NCBI GenBank assembly: GCA_025450375.1
Contig: JANWHO010000017.1
Span: forward strand, 1-6,002
DNA: 6,002 nucleotides
Reading direction: 5' to 3'
DNA from: Chloroflexota bacterium
GTDB taxonomy: Bacteria; Chloroflexota; UBA5177; JANWHV01
Under the pieces are notes generated by a model. That model saw only the letters and a list, made by a program, of their open reading frames with translations, was not told the origin of the DNA and did no database searches. A program made the translations under genes and the position numbers. Of the stretch, positions 1 to 5,935 are shown piece by piece (position 1 is the stretch's first letter; each line of letters starts with the position of its first letter).

Positions 1-155
1 AGGCGAAGACCGATAACAGTATTGCTCTTAACGTCCCCTGGCTCCAGATCGGGGTGATCGTGCTGATCGCCTATCTGGCCTCCCTGCTCACCACCTACTT
101 GCCGGCCTGGCAAGCCTCAAGAGTCTATCCGGCCGAGGCACTGCGGTATGAATGA
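1..155 (+). CDS. ABC transporter permease, FtsX/MacB type (C-terminal fragment, 5' end outside window)
   Basis: The open frame enters the window and is read from base 3, giving about 50 codons to a TGA at 153-155. The fragment contains one hydrophobic helix (WLQIGVIVLIAYLASLLTTY), followed by the tail PAWQASRVYPAEALRYE. The pattern of a last transmembrane helix followed by 'PAxxASRxxPxEALRYE' and the stop is the usual C-terminus of FtsX-domain permeases in MacB/LolC-like ABC exporters. In that family the permease sits in the cytoplasmic membrane and works with a separate ATPase to move lipids, peptides or drugs, or to drive mechanotransmission. The substrate cannot be told from this piece. 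The gene converges on the ketosynthase gene, whose stop lies about 70 bp away. The identity of the tail is fairly secure; everything upstream is unseen. Confidence 0.85.
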   Translation, partial: AKTDNSIALNVPWLQIGVIVLIAYLASLLTTYLPAWQASRVYPAEALRYE

Positions 156-160
156 TTGAG

Positions 161-200
161 CATCGGACCGATCGGTCGGATCCGACCAATCCGACCGAAC
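161..200. terminator. Overlapping palindromes between convergent genes, possible bidirectional terminator
   Basis: The gap between the permease stop (155) and the ketosynthase stop (225) holds two perfect overlapping palindromes: GACCGATCGGTC at 166-177 and GGTCGGATCCGACC at 174-187. The segment ggtcggat (174-181) can also pair with atccgacc (189-196), giving an 8-bp stem with a 7-nt loop. The position between two convergent genes and the symmetry fit a two-way transcription end. There is no T-run on either side, so this would not be a textbook intrinsic terminator, and a protein-binding site is an alternative. Confidence 0.35.
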
Positions 201-224
201 GGCCGCCTCCACGCACGGGCCCGC

Positions 225-1496
225 CTACGTCTCCTCGGCGGCGCGCAGGATCAGCGCCGCGTTGATGCCGCCGAATCCGAAGGAATCGCACAGGGCGTGA
301 CGCACGCGCTGCTCCCGACCCCGCCCCTGAATGAGGTCGAGCGCGCATTCCGGGTCGGGATCGACCAGATTCGCGGTTGGCGGCAGATAGCCCTCCCTGA
401 GCGCCAGCGCGGTGATCGCCGCTTCGATAGCCCCGCTGGCCCCCAATGCGTGCGCGTGCAAGCCCTTGGTGCCGCTCACCGGAATACGCGAGGCATGGGA
501 GCCCAGGGCCCGCCGGATCGCCACGGCCTCGGTGGCATCGTTCATCGGCGTGCTACTCCCATGCGCCTTGACATACCCGATGTCCTCGGCATCGATTCCG
601 GCGTCCTGGAGCGCTTGCCGGATCGCGCGAGCCGCCACCGACCCGTCGGGCAAGGGCGCGGTCATTCGGTAGGCATCGCAATTTTGGCTAAAGCCTCGGA
701 TCTCGGCGATTGGTCGGGCGCCTCGGCGGATCGCGTGGTCACGTTCCTCCAGGACCAGAATGGCCGCCCCTTCACCCATGACGAAGCCGTCCCGATCGAT
801 ATCGAACGGGCGCGACGCGTGGGCCGGATCGTCGTTCCTCGTGGACATGGCGCGAATAATCGCGAAGGCACCATAGGTAAGCGGCATCAACGGCGCCTCG
901 GCTCCGCCCGCCAGAGCGACATCCAGCAGCCCCTCGCGGACGGCGCGGAACCCCTGTCCCACCGCGATCGCCCCAGCGGCGCAGCCGTCCGCGTTGCAGG
1001 TACAGGGGCCGGTCAGGCCCAGATGCATGGCCACGTTGGTACTGGCGGAAGCGCCAAACACCGATAAGGCCAGCAAAGGATTGGCGGCCCGCAAACCGCC
1101 CGCCATGAACTTGACGTGCTCGGCCTCGGCGCCCGCCGTGCCGCCGAGGGCCGAACCCAAATACACCCCTCCTCGTCCGTCTTCAATCGCCCCTGGGTCG
1201 AGGCCCGCGTCCTCAAGCGCCATGCGGGCCGAGGCGACCGCGAATTGGGCATAGCGGTCCATCCGATGCGCCAGTTTGGCGGGCAGGTGATCCCTCGGGA
1301 TAAAATCGCGCACTTCCGCCGCCATGGTCGACGGGAAGGCCGAGGCATCGAAGGAGCGGATGGTGTCCACGGCCGAGACTCCGCGGGTCACCCCCTCCCA
1401 TAACCGTCCGCGGCCAATCCCGATCGGCGTGACGGCGCCGATACCGGTGATGACAACCCGCCGATGTCGCTGCTCCAGCCGCCCCGGAGCACTCAT
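225..1496 (-). CDS. Beta-ketoacyl-ACP synthase, FabF (KAS II)-type
   Basis: The protein is 423 residues, close to the ~410-420 of FabF enzymes, which condense an acyl group with malonyl-ACP in fatty-acid or polyketide synthesis in the cytoplasm. It starts with RRVVITGIGAVTPIG (residues 12-26), typical of the family. The Cys-His-His triad is intact: Cys172 in DGCAAG, His312 in KAHGSSTPMND, and His349 in TKGLHAHALGASG, with Lys344 five residues before the last His as in FabF. STRNDDPAHASRPFDIDRDG (219 onward), GEGAAILVLEE and the C-terminal SFGFGGINAAL are also family motifs. The ATG at 1496 was chosen because it is directly before the conserved N-terminus and overlaps the SRPBCC stop as ATGA; the open frame continues upstream but that part is not conserved. 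No strong Shine-Dalgarno is visible, which fits translational coupling. The active-site segment CTCNADGC differs from the more usual T-A-C-A/S wording, and the neighbours suggest a specialised rather than housekeeping synthase (inference), so no symbol is given. Confidence 0.93.
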   Translation of the reverse strand: MSAPGRLEQRHRRVVITGIGAVTPIGIGRGRLWEGVTRGVSAVDTIRSFDASAFPSTMAAEVRDFIPRDHLPAKLAHRMDRYAQFAVASARMALEDAGLDPGAIEDGRGGVYLGSALGGTAGAEAEHVKFMAGGLRAANPLLALSVFGASASTNVAMHLGLTGPCTCNADGCAAGAIAVGQGFRAVREGLLDVALAGGAEAPLMPLTYGAFAIIRAMSTRNDDPAHASRPFDIDRDGFVMGEGAAILVLEERDHAIRRGARPIAEIRGFSQNCDAYRMTAPLPDGSVAARAIRQALQDAGIDAEDIGYVKAHGSSTPMNDATEAVAIRRALGSHASRIPVSGTKGLHAHALGASGAIEAAITALALREGYLPPTANLVDPDPECALDLIQGRGREQRVRHALCDSFGFGGINAALILRAAEET

Positions 1497-1963
1497 GATA
1501 CAGGCCGTTCGGGGCAGGCAAGTCCTTCGGCAACGGCCTTGATCCCGGCCAGGGTTTGATCGGCGATCGCGTGTACGAAGAAGCCGCAGATCATCACGCG
1601 GGCGATCCAGGGACCGGGCCAGGGCCACGGAGGGGCGAAGTCGTGGACGATGGTGGCCTCCACGCCGCGCGGTCCAGAGGTCAGGCGCCACTCCACGCGC
1701 ATCCCACGGGTCACCCCACCGATGTGGAGGTACCGCACACGGCTGGAGTCCGGTTCAAGCTTCTGGAGTGTTTTCCAACCCACGGGCAGCGGCACGCCGG
1801 TCCGGAACGCGGCCATGGACACTATCCGCCCCTCGGGCCGCTCGGCCAGCACGTTCACCCGCCGATAATGCGGGAGGATCCGCGGCCAGTCTTCTACCCG
1901 CGATGCCAGACCAAAGATAATCTCAAGCGGCGCCGCGATTGTCGTGCGATTTTCAACGCGGAT
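1493..1963 (-). CDS. SRPBCC (START/polyketide cyclase-like) family protein, probable non-canonical start
   Basis: Read from an ATC at 1963 the protein is 156 residues, the normal size of a single SRPBCC domain, a helix-grip fold that binds hydrophobic ligands and includes aromatic polyketide cyclases and COQ10-type proteins. The N-terminus, RVENRTTIAAPLEIIFGLAS then VEDWPRILPHYRRVNVL, matches the usual first strand and 'xxVExWPxxxPxY' helix region. The C-terminus (VHAIADQTLAGIKAVAEG) is the long closing helix. There is no ATG, GTG or TTG between the in-frame TAA at 1985-1987 and this conserved part. A GTG at 1858 is the first canonical start, but it would remove about 35 conserved residues including the first strand. 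AGGGGG (1975-1970) lies 6 nt before the ATC, so ATC initiation is my preferred reading; CTG at 1909, ATT at 1921 or a sequence error in the G-run are alternatives. The stop overlaps the ketosynthase start as ATGA. The family call is good; the ligand and the start are not settled. Confidence 0.8.
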   Translation of the reverse strand: MRVENRTTIAAPLEIIFGLASRVEDWPRILPHYRRVNVLAERPEGRIVSMAAFRTGVPLPVGWKTLQKLEPDSSRVRYLHIGGVTRGMRVEWRLTSGPRGVEATIVHDFAPPWPWPGPWIARVMICGFFVHAIADQTLAGIKAVAEGLACPERPVS

Positions 1964-1969
1964 GGTCCA

Positions 1970-1975
1970 CCCCCT
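1970..1975 (-). promoter_or_regulatory. Shine-Dalgarno-like AGGGGG before the SRPBCC ATC
   Basis: On the minus strand AGGGGG is followed by the 6-nt spacer tggacc and then ATC at 1963-1961. This is an ideal ribosome-binding distance and is the main reason for placing the start at a non-canonical codon. A GTG overlapping this stretch (frame gtg gac cat ccg cgt tga) closes after five codons, so it does not offer an alternative. Confidence 0.4.
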
Positions 1976-1996
1976 GTTTTGTCGTTACACTTCTCC

Positions 1997-2004
1997 TGTA
2001 TAAG
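1997..2004. promoter_or_regulatory. Candidate overlapping divergent -10 elements
   Basis: The only AT-rich spot in the short divergent gap is TGTATAAG. It reads TATAAG (1999-2004) on the plus strand toward the oxidoreductase and TATACA (2002-1997) on the minus strand toward the SRPBCC-ketosynthase pair. Each matches the -10 consensus TATAAT at four or five of six bases. No convincing -35 element is seen at 16-18 bp on either side. If both are used, the two promoters would be face-on and mutually exclusive. This is a guess from sequence only. Confidence 0.3.
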
Positions 2005-2029
2005 GATGCCCGATCATGGGGGAGCGTGC

Positions 2030-3259
2030 ATGGCGGAGAGCGATCCTGATGTGGTCGTGGTAGGCGGCGGGCCGGCCGGCGCGGCGGCGGCAATCTTGTT
2101 CCGCCGCCAGGGCCTCGCGGTGACCTTACTGGAAAAGGGGCACATGCCGCGGCCCAAGCCGTGCGGCGAGGCGCTCAGTCCGGAGGCCACGCCGTTGCTC
2201 GACCGGCTGGGAGCTCTGGAGGCGTTACGGGCCGTCCCGCATGGCTGCCTCCGCGGCTTCGAGATTTTCCCCTATGATCGGGCGCCGTTCCGCGGCACCT
2301 ACGCGGCCCGCGCGGGCGGCGATCCGGTGCGGGCAGTCGGCCTCACCATTCCGCGGCTGGTGCTTGATACCGTGCTGTTAGAGACCGCGCGCGGCGCCGG
2401 GGTGGAGGTGCGAGAGGGATGGGCGGTCCGGAGCGTCGGCGCCTTCGAGCACGGCGGGCGGCTGGTCGGCGGCCTCTCGGCGGGCGGCCGGCCGTTCTCG
2501 CTCCGGGCGCCGCTCCTGATCGCGGCCGATGGGGTTCATTCCACCGTGGCCCGCCGATTGAGCCTGGCCCTGCCGTCCCGGCGGCTACGCCAGATTGCCG
2601 TTGTCGCTCATATGCGGGGGCTGGCGGATACCGGCGGCTATGGCGAGATGCACATGTCTCGATGCGGTTATGCCGGGATAGCGCCGCAAGCCGGTGGTGT
2701 TGCCAATGTCTCTATCGTGGTGCCCCGCTCGGAAGGCGATCGTTTGGGCGGAGGCTCGGCGAAGGTCACGGAATATTTTCTCTCGCGTCTCGCCGCCTTC
2801 CCCCAGCTAGGGTCACGGCTGCGTCAGGCCGAGATCGTGGCCGGACCCTGGACGACCAGCGGACTGGCCGGGCGGGTGCGGCGGCGTGTGGATGACGGAT
2901 TGATCCTGATCGGAGATGCCGGAGGGTACTATGATCCCTTTACCGGCGAGGGTATCTATCGCGGGATGCGCGGCGCCGATCTGGCGGCGCAAGTAGGCGG
3001 CCCCGCCCTGGCCCGAGGCGATGTCGGATCCCGCGCGCTCCGTGGCTTTGCCTGGAAGTACCACCAGGAGTTTGCCCCGAAGCGGGCGGTTGAAATCATC
3101 GTGCACGCAGTAACCACCCGACGACCGCTCTTCGAGCATATTGGGGGCCGCTTGCGCCGGCGCCGTTATCTGGCGGACGCGCTGCTTGGGGTCACCGGTG
3201 ATTTCATTTCGCCGTATGAGGTGCTGAGCCCGTGGTACCTGGCCCGCCTGCTGGTTTAA
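2030..3259 (+). CDS. FAD-dependent oxidoreductase, geranylgeranyl reductase-like family
   Basis: The 409-residue protein has the flavoprotein fold of the p-hydroxybenzoate hydroxylase/geranylgeranyl reductase superfamily. The Rossmann motif VVVVGGGPAGAAAA is at 8-21 and LLEKG ends the second strand at about 33-37. RPKPCGEALSPEA (41-53) corresponds to the conserved Cys-Gly region of geranylgeranyl reductases. IAADGVHSTVARRL (164-177) is the DG motif and LILIGDAGGYYDPFTGEGI (291-309) the second FAD-binding GD motif. Family members reduce isoprenoid double bonds or hydroxylate/halogenate aromatic substrates; the substrate here is unknown. The ATG at 2030 follows GGGGGAG (2018-2024) with 5-nt spacing and begins just before the first strand; an in-frame ATG at 2006 and a long open extension back to 1556 lie over the opposite gene and were not used. 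It is divergent from the SRPBCC-synthase pair, suggesting a shared pathway (inference). The positively charged RLRRRRY near residue 374 and the hydrophobic tail could allow membrane contact. Confidence 0.9.
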   Translation: MAESDPDVVVVGGGPAGAAAAILFRRQGLAVTLLEKGHMPRPKPCGEALSPEATPLLDRLGALEALRAVPHGCLRGFEIFPYDRAPFRGTYAARAGGDPVRAVGLTIPRLVLDTVLLETARGAGVEVREGWAVRSVGAFEHGGRLVGGLSAGGRPFSLRAPLLIAADGVHSTVARRLSLALPSRRLRQIAVVAHMRGLADTGGYGEMHMSRCGYAGIAPQAGGVANVSIVVPRSEGDRLGGGSAKVTEYFLSRLAAFPQLGSRLRQAEIVAGPWTTSGLAGRVRRRVDDGLILIGDAGGYYDPFTGEGIYRGMRGADLAAQVGGPALARGDVGSRALRGFAWKYHQEFAPKRAVEIIVHAVTTRRPLFEHIGGRLRRRRYLADALLGVTGDFISPYEVLSPWYLARLLV

Positions 3260-3376
3260 GGGTGGGGAACCGAAGTTTCCTTGGTACATCCCGGACTCGT
3301 GGTCAAGCCTGCTCTCATCTGGGCAGTCTCAACTTTCACGGGGGCGTGGCACGGCCAACCTTCCCGGGTGCGCCGC

Positions 3377-4231
3377 CTACCCGGCCCCAGCCTCATCCCT
3401 GGTCAGCGGCGCGCGGAGGCGGGCAATTTCCTCCAGCGCCTGCCGTAAGGCCGTATCGGTGGCCTGGCGCGCATCCTCCGCTGCTTGGCGGGCTGCCGCT
3501 TCGTGCGCGGCCCGCAGCTCCGCCGCATGGTGTGCCGCGGCCTCTTGCTCGGCTCGCGCCTCGGCCGCTTTGCGCGCCGCGGCCTCTTGCCTGGCTCGTT
3601 CCTCGGCCGCTTTGCGCGCCGCCTCGGCCCGCGCCCGAACCACCTCCAACTCGGCCGGAACCAGCAGCGGCTCACCGGTCGCGGGGTCAATGACCCGTAA
3701 CCGCGCGTTCACCACTCGCAGTTCCGCTCCCAAGACCTCGCTAGAGTATCCCTCCACCCCCACGAGCCGAGTCATCGGCTGATACGCGCCATCCACCAGC
3801 CGGTAGCCCGCCAAGGGCGGCTTATTGTTCCGCTGCGGATCGTAGAGGTAGTATTCGGTCACTCCCAACTGGGCATAGAGGCGCATCTTCTTGCCCAGAT
3901 CCTCCTTGATCGTGCTGGGCGAGGAGATCTCGAACACCACGTCCGCGAAGCGACCGTTCTCCTCCCAGGTCATCCAGCACTCACGAATCCCCCGCTCCAC
4001 TCCGAAGGTGACAAACACGTCGGCGGATACGTGGTCTCGCCCATAGCCTTCGTGGTAATACATGAGCATGTTCCCACCCACGTACACGTCCGGCTCGTCG
4101 GCCAGCAGGTTGACGCAATTAAAGATGAGGTCGTTCATCTGGATCCGATGGACCTCGGACTCAGCCATCGGCTTGCCGTCGCTGGTCGGATACATCGCGT
4201 AATCGATCGGGGCACGGACGCGGGCAAACAC
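3377..4231 (-). CDS. Uma2 family (DUF820) PD-(D/E)XK-like nuclease-fold protein with coiled-coil tail
   Basis: The protein is 284 residues. Residues ~20-185 form the Uma2 domain, abundant in Cyanobacteria and Chloroflexota and predicted to have a restriction-endonuclease-like fold; its cellular role is not established. Recognisable parts are VSADVFVTFG (68-77, with Asp71), ADVVFEISSPST (96-107, with Glu101) and LGKKMRLYAQLGVTEYYLYD (112-131), together the usual D...E...K...GV.EYwl.D pattern. The common Pro before the first Asp is Ala here. Residues ~195-275 are an Ala/Arg/Glu-rich coiled coil made of four 14-residue units, a type of tail often seen on Uma2 proteins. The start is GTG at 4231, set by GGAGGAG (4247-4241) with 9-nt spacing. 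An ATG at 4240 is in frame but is followed at once by TGA. The gene is divergent from the kinase and convergent with the oxidoreductase, with no clear functional link to either. Confidence 0.9.
   Translation of the reverse strand: MFARVRAPIDYAMYPTSDGKPMAESEVHRIQMNDLIFNCVNLLADEPDVYVGGNMLMYYHEGYGRDHVSADVFVTFGVERGIRECWMTWEENGRFADVVFEISSPSTIKEDLGKKMRLYAQLGVTEYYLYDPQRNNKPPLAGYRLVDGAYQPMTRLVGVEGYSSEVLGAELRVVNARLRVIDPATGEPLLVPAELEVVRARAEAARKAAEERARQEAAARKAAEARAEQEAAAHHAAELRAAHEAAARQAAEDARQATDTALRQALEEIARLRAPLTRDEAGAG
3446..3613 (-). repeat. Four tandem 42-bp units coding the Uma2 coiled-coil tail
   Basis: The units code for KAAEERARQEAAAR, KAAEARAEQEAAAH, HAAELRAAHEAAAR and QAAEDARQATDTAL (residues 207-262). 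Each is 14 residues, exactly two heptads. The first two units are the most alike in DNA: on the plus strand 'cctcggccgctttgcgcgcc' occurs twice, 42 bp apart. The third and fourth units have diverged. The pattern indicates unit duplication followed by drift. Confidence 0.8.
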
Positions 4232-4240
4232 GGCTCACAT

Positions 4241-4247
4241 CTCCTCC
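4241..4247 (-). promoter_or_regulatory. Strong Shine-Dalgarno deciding the GTG start of the Uma2 gene
   Basis: GGAGGAG on the minus strand lies 9 nt before GTG at 4231. It abuts an ATG at 4240 with no spacer, and that ATG is followed directly by TGA, so the GTG is the workable start. Confidence 0.65.
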
Positions 4248-4329
4248 GGCGCTGGACAGGGTGCTCTCCCCGCAGTGTACCAGGGATGGAGATGCGCCAG
4301 GTACGCCCAAATTTCCCCTACCACTGGCA

Positions 4330-4358
4330 GCGACAACGAAGCCGCGTTACGCTATCCT
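4330..4358 (+). promoter_or_regulatory. Candidate sigma70-type promoter of the kinase gene
   Basis: GCGACA at 4330-4335 matches TTGACA at four positions. It is separated by exactly 17 bp from TATCCT at 4353-4358, which matches TATAAT at four positions. The -10 lies in a small inverted repeat, CTATC-ctaaca-GATAG (4352-4367), which could be an operator. A transcript from here would have a leader of about 40 nt with GGGAGGG (4394-4400) four bases before the kinase ATG. The hexamers are weak and the call is tentative. Confidence 0.35.
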
Positions 4359-4404
4359 AACAGATAGGAAATGACCCACTTCAGGAACAAGCAGGGAGGG
4401 TCCC

Positions 4405-5895
4405 ATGCAAACGCCATGCTCACGCTGCGGGCTGTTCCATCCGTCCGATAATGGCTGCCCGGTCAGCGGTCTCCTTGGATCATCGGTCACCGGCGCTCGT
4501 CGCCCTGGTGAAACGATCGCCGGCCGCTATCGCGTGGACCGCGTGCTCCACCACGGTGGGATGAGCACGGTCTATCTTGCCATTGACACAGTGCTTGACA
4601 ATCGAGCGGTAGCGATCAAGGAACTGCGGCCCGCGCCGGACGCCAGTCCGGACGAGGTACGGGAGGCCGAGGCATGGTTCGCGCGGGAGAGCGCGTTGCT
4701 GAGCATGCTCCGCCATCCTCTCATTCCCCTGTTTTACAGCGTGTTTCGCGACGAGGATCGCAGCTATATCGTCCAGGAATATGTTCCAGGGGTGAATCTG
4801 GAGGAGCAGGTGGCCCGGGAAGGGCCGGTCAACGAGCAGACCGCGGTTGAATGGGGGATCGCGCTCTGCGATTTGTTGAGCTATCTCCATGGCCGCCTGG
4901 AGCCGGTGATTTTCCGCGATCTCAAGCCCGCGAACGTCCTGGCCCGCGCTCCCTGGAGCGATCGAGATCGCAGATTGGCGGTGGTGGACTTTGGGATCGC
5001 GCGCCAGTTTCAGACTGGGGCGGTTGGCACGGTAATCGGTACTCCTGGCTACGCCCCTCCCGAGCAGTATCAGGGCCTGGCAACTCCCCAGAGCGATATT
5101 TACTCCCTCGGAGCCACCTTGCATCGGATGGTCACTGGATATAACCCGGAGCACCCCGGTCCCGAGCAGCCGCTCTTCAGTTTCCCGCCCGCCCGCCGCC
5201 TCAATCCCGCTTTGTCACCGCGCATGGAGGACATACTGGGACGGGCCACGGCGCTCAATCCGGCGGATCGCTATGCGAATGCGTCCGAGTTTCGCGCTGC
5301 TCTCCAGGGTTTGGCCACCCGCCGGATCCGGGGGACCACCTCTCGTACGTCGCCGGCCGGCCGCCATGCCATGATGGTGCTGGCCGCTGTGCTCCTCCTT
5401 CCCTTGATGCTGACCCAGATGCTTCGGATTGCCCAGATTCCTCTCCAGAACGGCTTTTACGCCGAGCAAGTTACGGGAGGTGATCCCTGGTCGAGTCAAC
5501 AGCCTATCTCGGGAGGCGCTACCGATTTCACCTTTACCGATGGCAGCCAGGCATCGGATAGTAGCCAGACCCAGTGTACCCCTCCGGCAAGCCCCGCCGA
5601 GGTGGACATGAATCCAACCGTCTGCGGTCCAGACGGCACCTGGTGGCAAGTTGATTGGTCTGGGCAAGTGACCCACATACTGGCCTCGGGCGAGGTCGTG
5701 CCATTCCTGGCGGTTGGCGGGGCCCCTGGTTCCGCTGAACTGGTGAGTGTGTCCGCCCAGCGGAGCCATTGCGACTGTGTTTGGGTTGTGTGGGGTGATT
5801 CCCAGGCGCGGCTGAATGCCAGTGGCGACATCAGCTACCAGCCGATCCCCGGTTCGGATCCCCTACACACGGCATCGGGCTTACTCCAACCATAG
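4405..5895 (+). CDS. Membrane-anchored Ser/Thr protein kinase (Hanks-type) with Cys-rich head and extracytoplasmic domain
   Basis: The 496-residue protein begins with a short Cys cluster, C5-x2-C8 plus H12 and C18, resembling a small zinc ribbon. The kinase domain covers about 41-305. It shows the Gly-rich loop VLHHGGMSTVYLA (47-59), catalytic Lys72 in AVAIKEL, the helix-C Glu95, the catalytic loop FRDLKPANV (170-178; Asp172, Lys174, Asn177), DFG at 195-197 and APPE at 217-220. Thr209 and Thr213 in the activation loop are candidate autophosphorylation sites. All catalytic residues are present, so it should be active; Phe replaces the His of HRD, as in other bacterial kinases of this style. 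One transmembrane helix lies at about 322-340. The outer C-terminal part (341-496) has a Ser/Thr/Gly-rich linker and then two repeat units around 412-436 and 459-484, spaced 45 residues, that resemble single blades of virginiamycin-B-lyase-like propellers. It also has four Cys (391, 407, 456, 458) that could form disulfides. The likely role is signalling from outside to cytoplasmic targets; ligand and substrates are unknown. The ATG follows GGGAGGG with 4-nt spacing. Confidence 0.93.
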   Translation: MQTPCSRCGLFHPSDNGCPVSGLLGSSVTGARRPGETIAGRYRVDRVLHHGGMSTVYLAIDTVLDNRAVAIKELRPAPDASPDEVREAEAWFARESALLSMLRHPLIPLFYSVFRDEDRSYIVQEYVPGVNLEEQVAREGPVNEQTAVEWGIALCDLLSYLHGRLEPVIFRDLKPANVLARAPWSDRDRRLAVVDFGIARQFQTGAVGTVIGTPGYAPPEQYQGLATPQSDIYSLGATLHRMVTGYNPEHPGPEQPLFSFPPARRLNPALSPRMEDILGRATALNPADRYANASEFRAALQGLATRRIRGTTSRTSPAGRHAMMVLAAVLLLPLMLTQMLRIAQIPLQNGFYAEQVTGGDPWSSQQPISGGATDFTFTDGSQASDSSQTQCTPPASPAEVDMNPTVCGPDGTWWQVDWSGQVTHILASGEVVPFLAVGGAPGSAELVSVSAQRSHCDCVWVVWGDSQARLNASGDISYQPIPGSDPLHTASGLLQP

Positions 5896-5905
5896 GATGA
5901 CCGTT

Positions 5906-5935
5906 GGCCTCCGGCGGGACATCCCGGCGGAGGCC
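5906..5935 (+). terminator. Terminator-like hairpin after the kinase gene
   Basis: The arms GGCCTCCGGCGGGA (5906-5919) and TCCCGGCGGAGGCC (5922-5935) are inverted copies with one mismatch, giving a stem of about 13 bp with a tiny loop, starting 11 nt after the kinase stop. No T-run follows, so termination may need Rho or rely on the stem alone, as is common in GC-rich genomes. Confidence 0.55.

Noticed and set aside
156..1067. 303-residue open frame on the plus strand
   Set aside because: It lies opposite the ketosynthase gene, which has all family motifs. The plus-strand translation shows no recognisable domain and is a GC-rich shadow frame.
1497..1691. N-terminal extension of the ketosynthase to 488 residues
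   Set aside because: The extra residues are Arg-rich shadow of the SRPBCC gene, and FabF proteins begin close to the VVITGIG strand.
1556..2029. Upstream extension of the oxidoreductase frame (158 more residues)
   Set aside because: It covers the SRPBCC gene on the other strand and has no conserved content. The ATG at 2030 has a well-placed Shine-Dalgarno and sits just before the FAD-binding strand.
3260..3376. Search for a terminator between the oxidoreductase and Uma2 genes
   Set aside because: Only weak 4-5 bp stems were seen (for example ACCGA/TTGGT near 3270-3285), with no T-run. Nothing convincing is present in this 117-bp convergent gap.
3403..3782. Ala/Arg-rich frames on both strands over the Uma2 tail
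   Set aside because: They are low-complexity by-products of the 42-bp repeat read in other frames.
4274..4279. TACACT on the minus strand as a -10 for the Uma2 gene
   Set aside because: It matches four of six bases, but no -35-like hexamer is found at 16-18 bp, so it is not reported as a promoter.
4480..5154. 224-residue minus-strand frame over the kinase
   Set aside because: It is antisense to the kinase domain, has no recognisable motif, and has no ribosome-binding site support.
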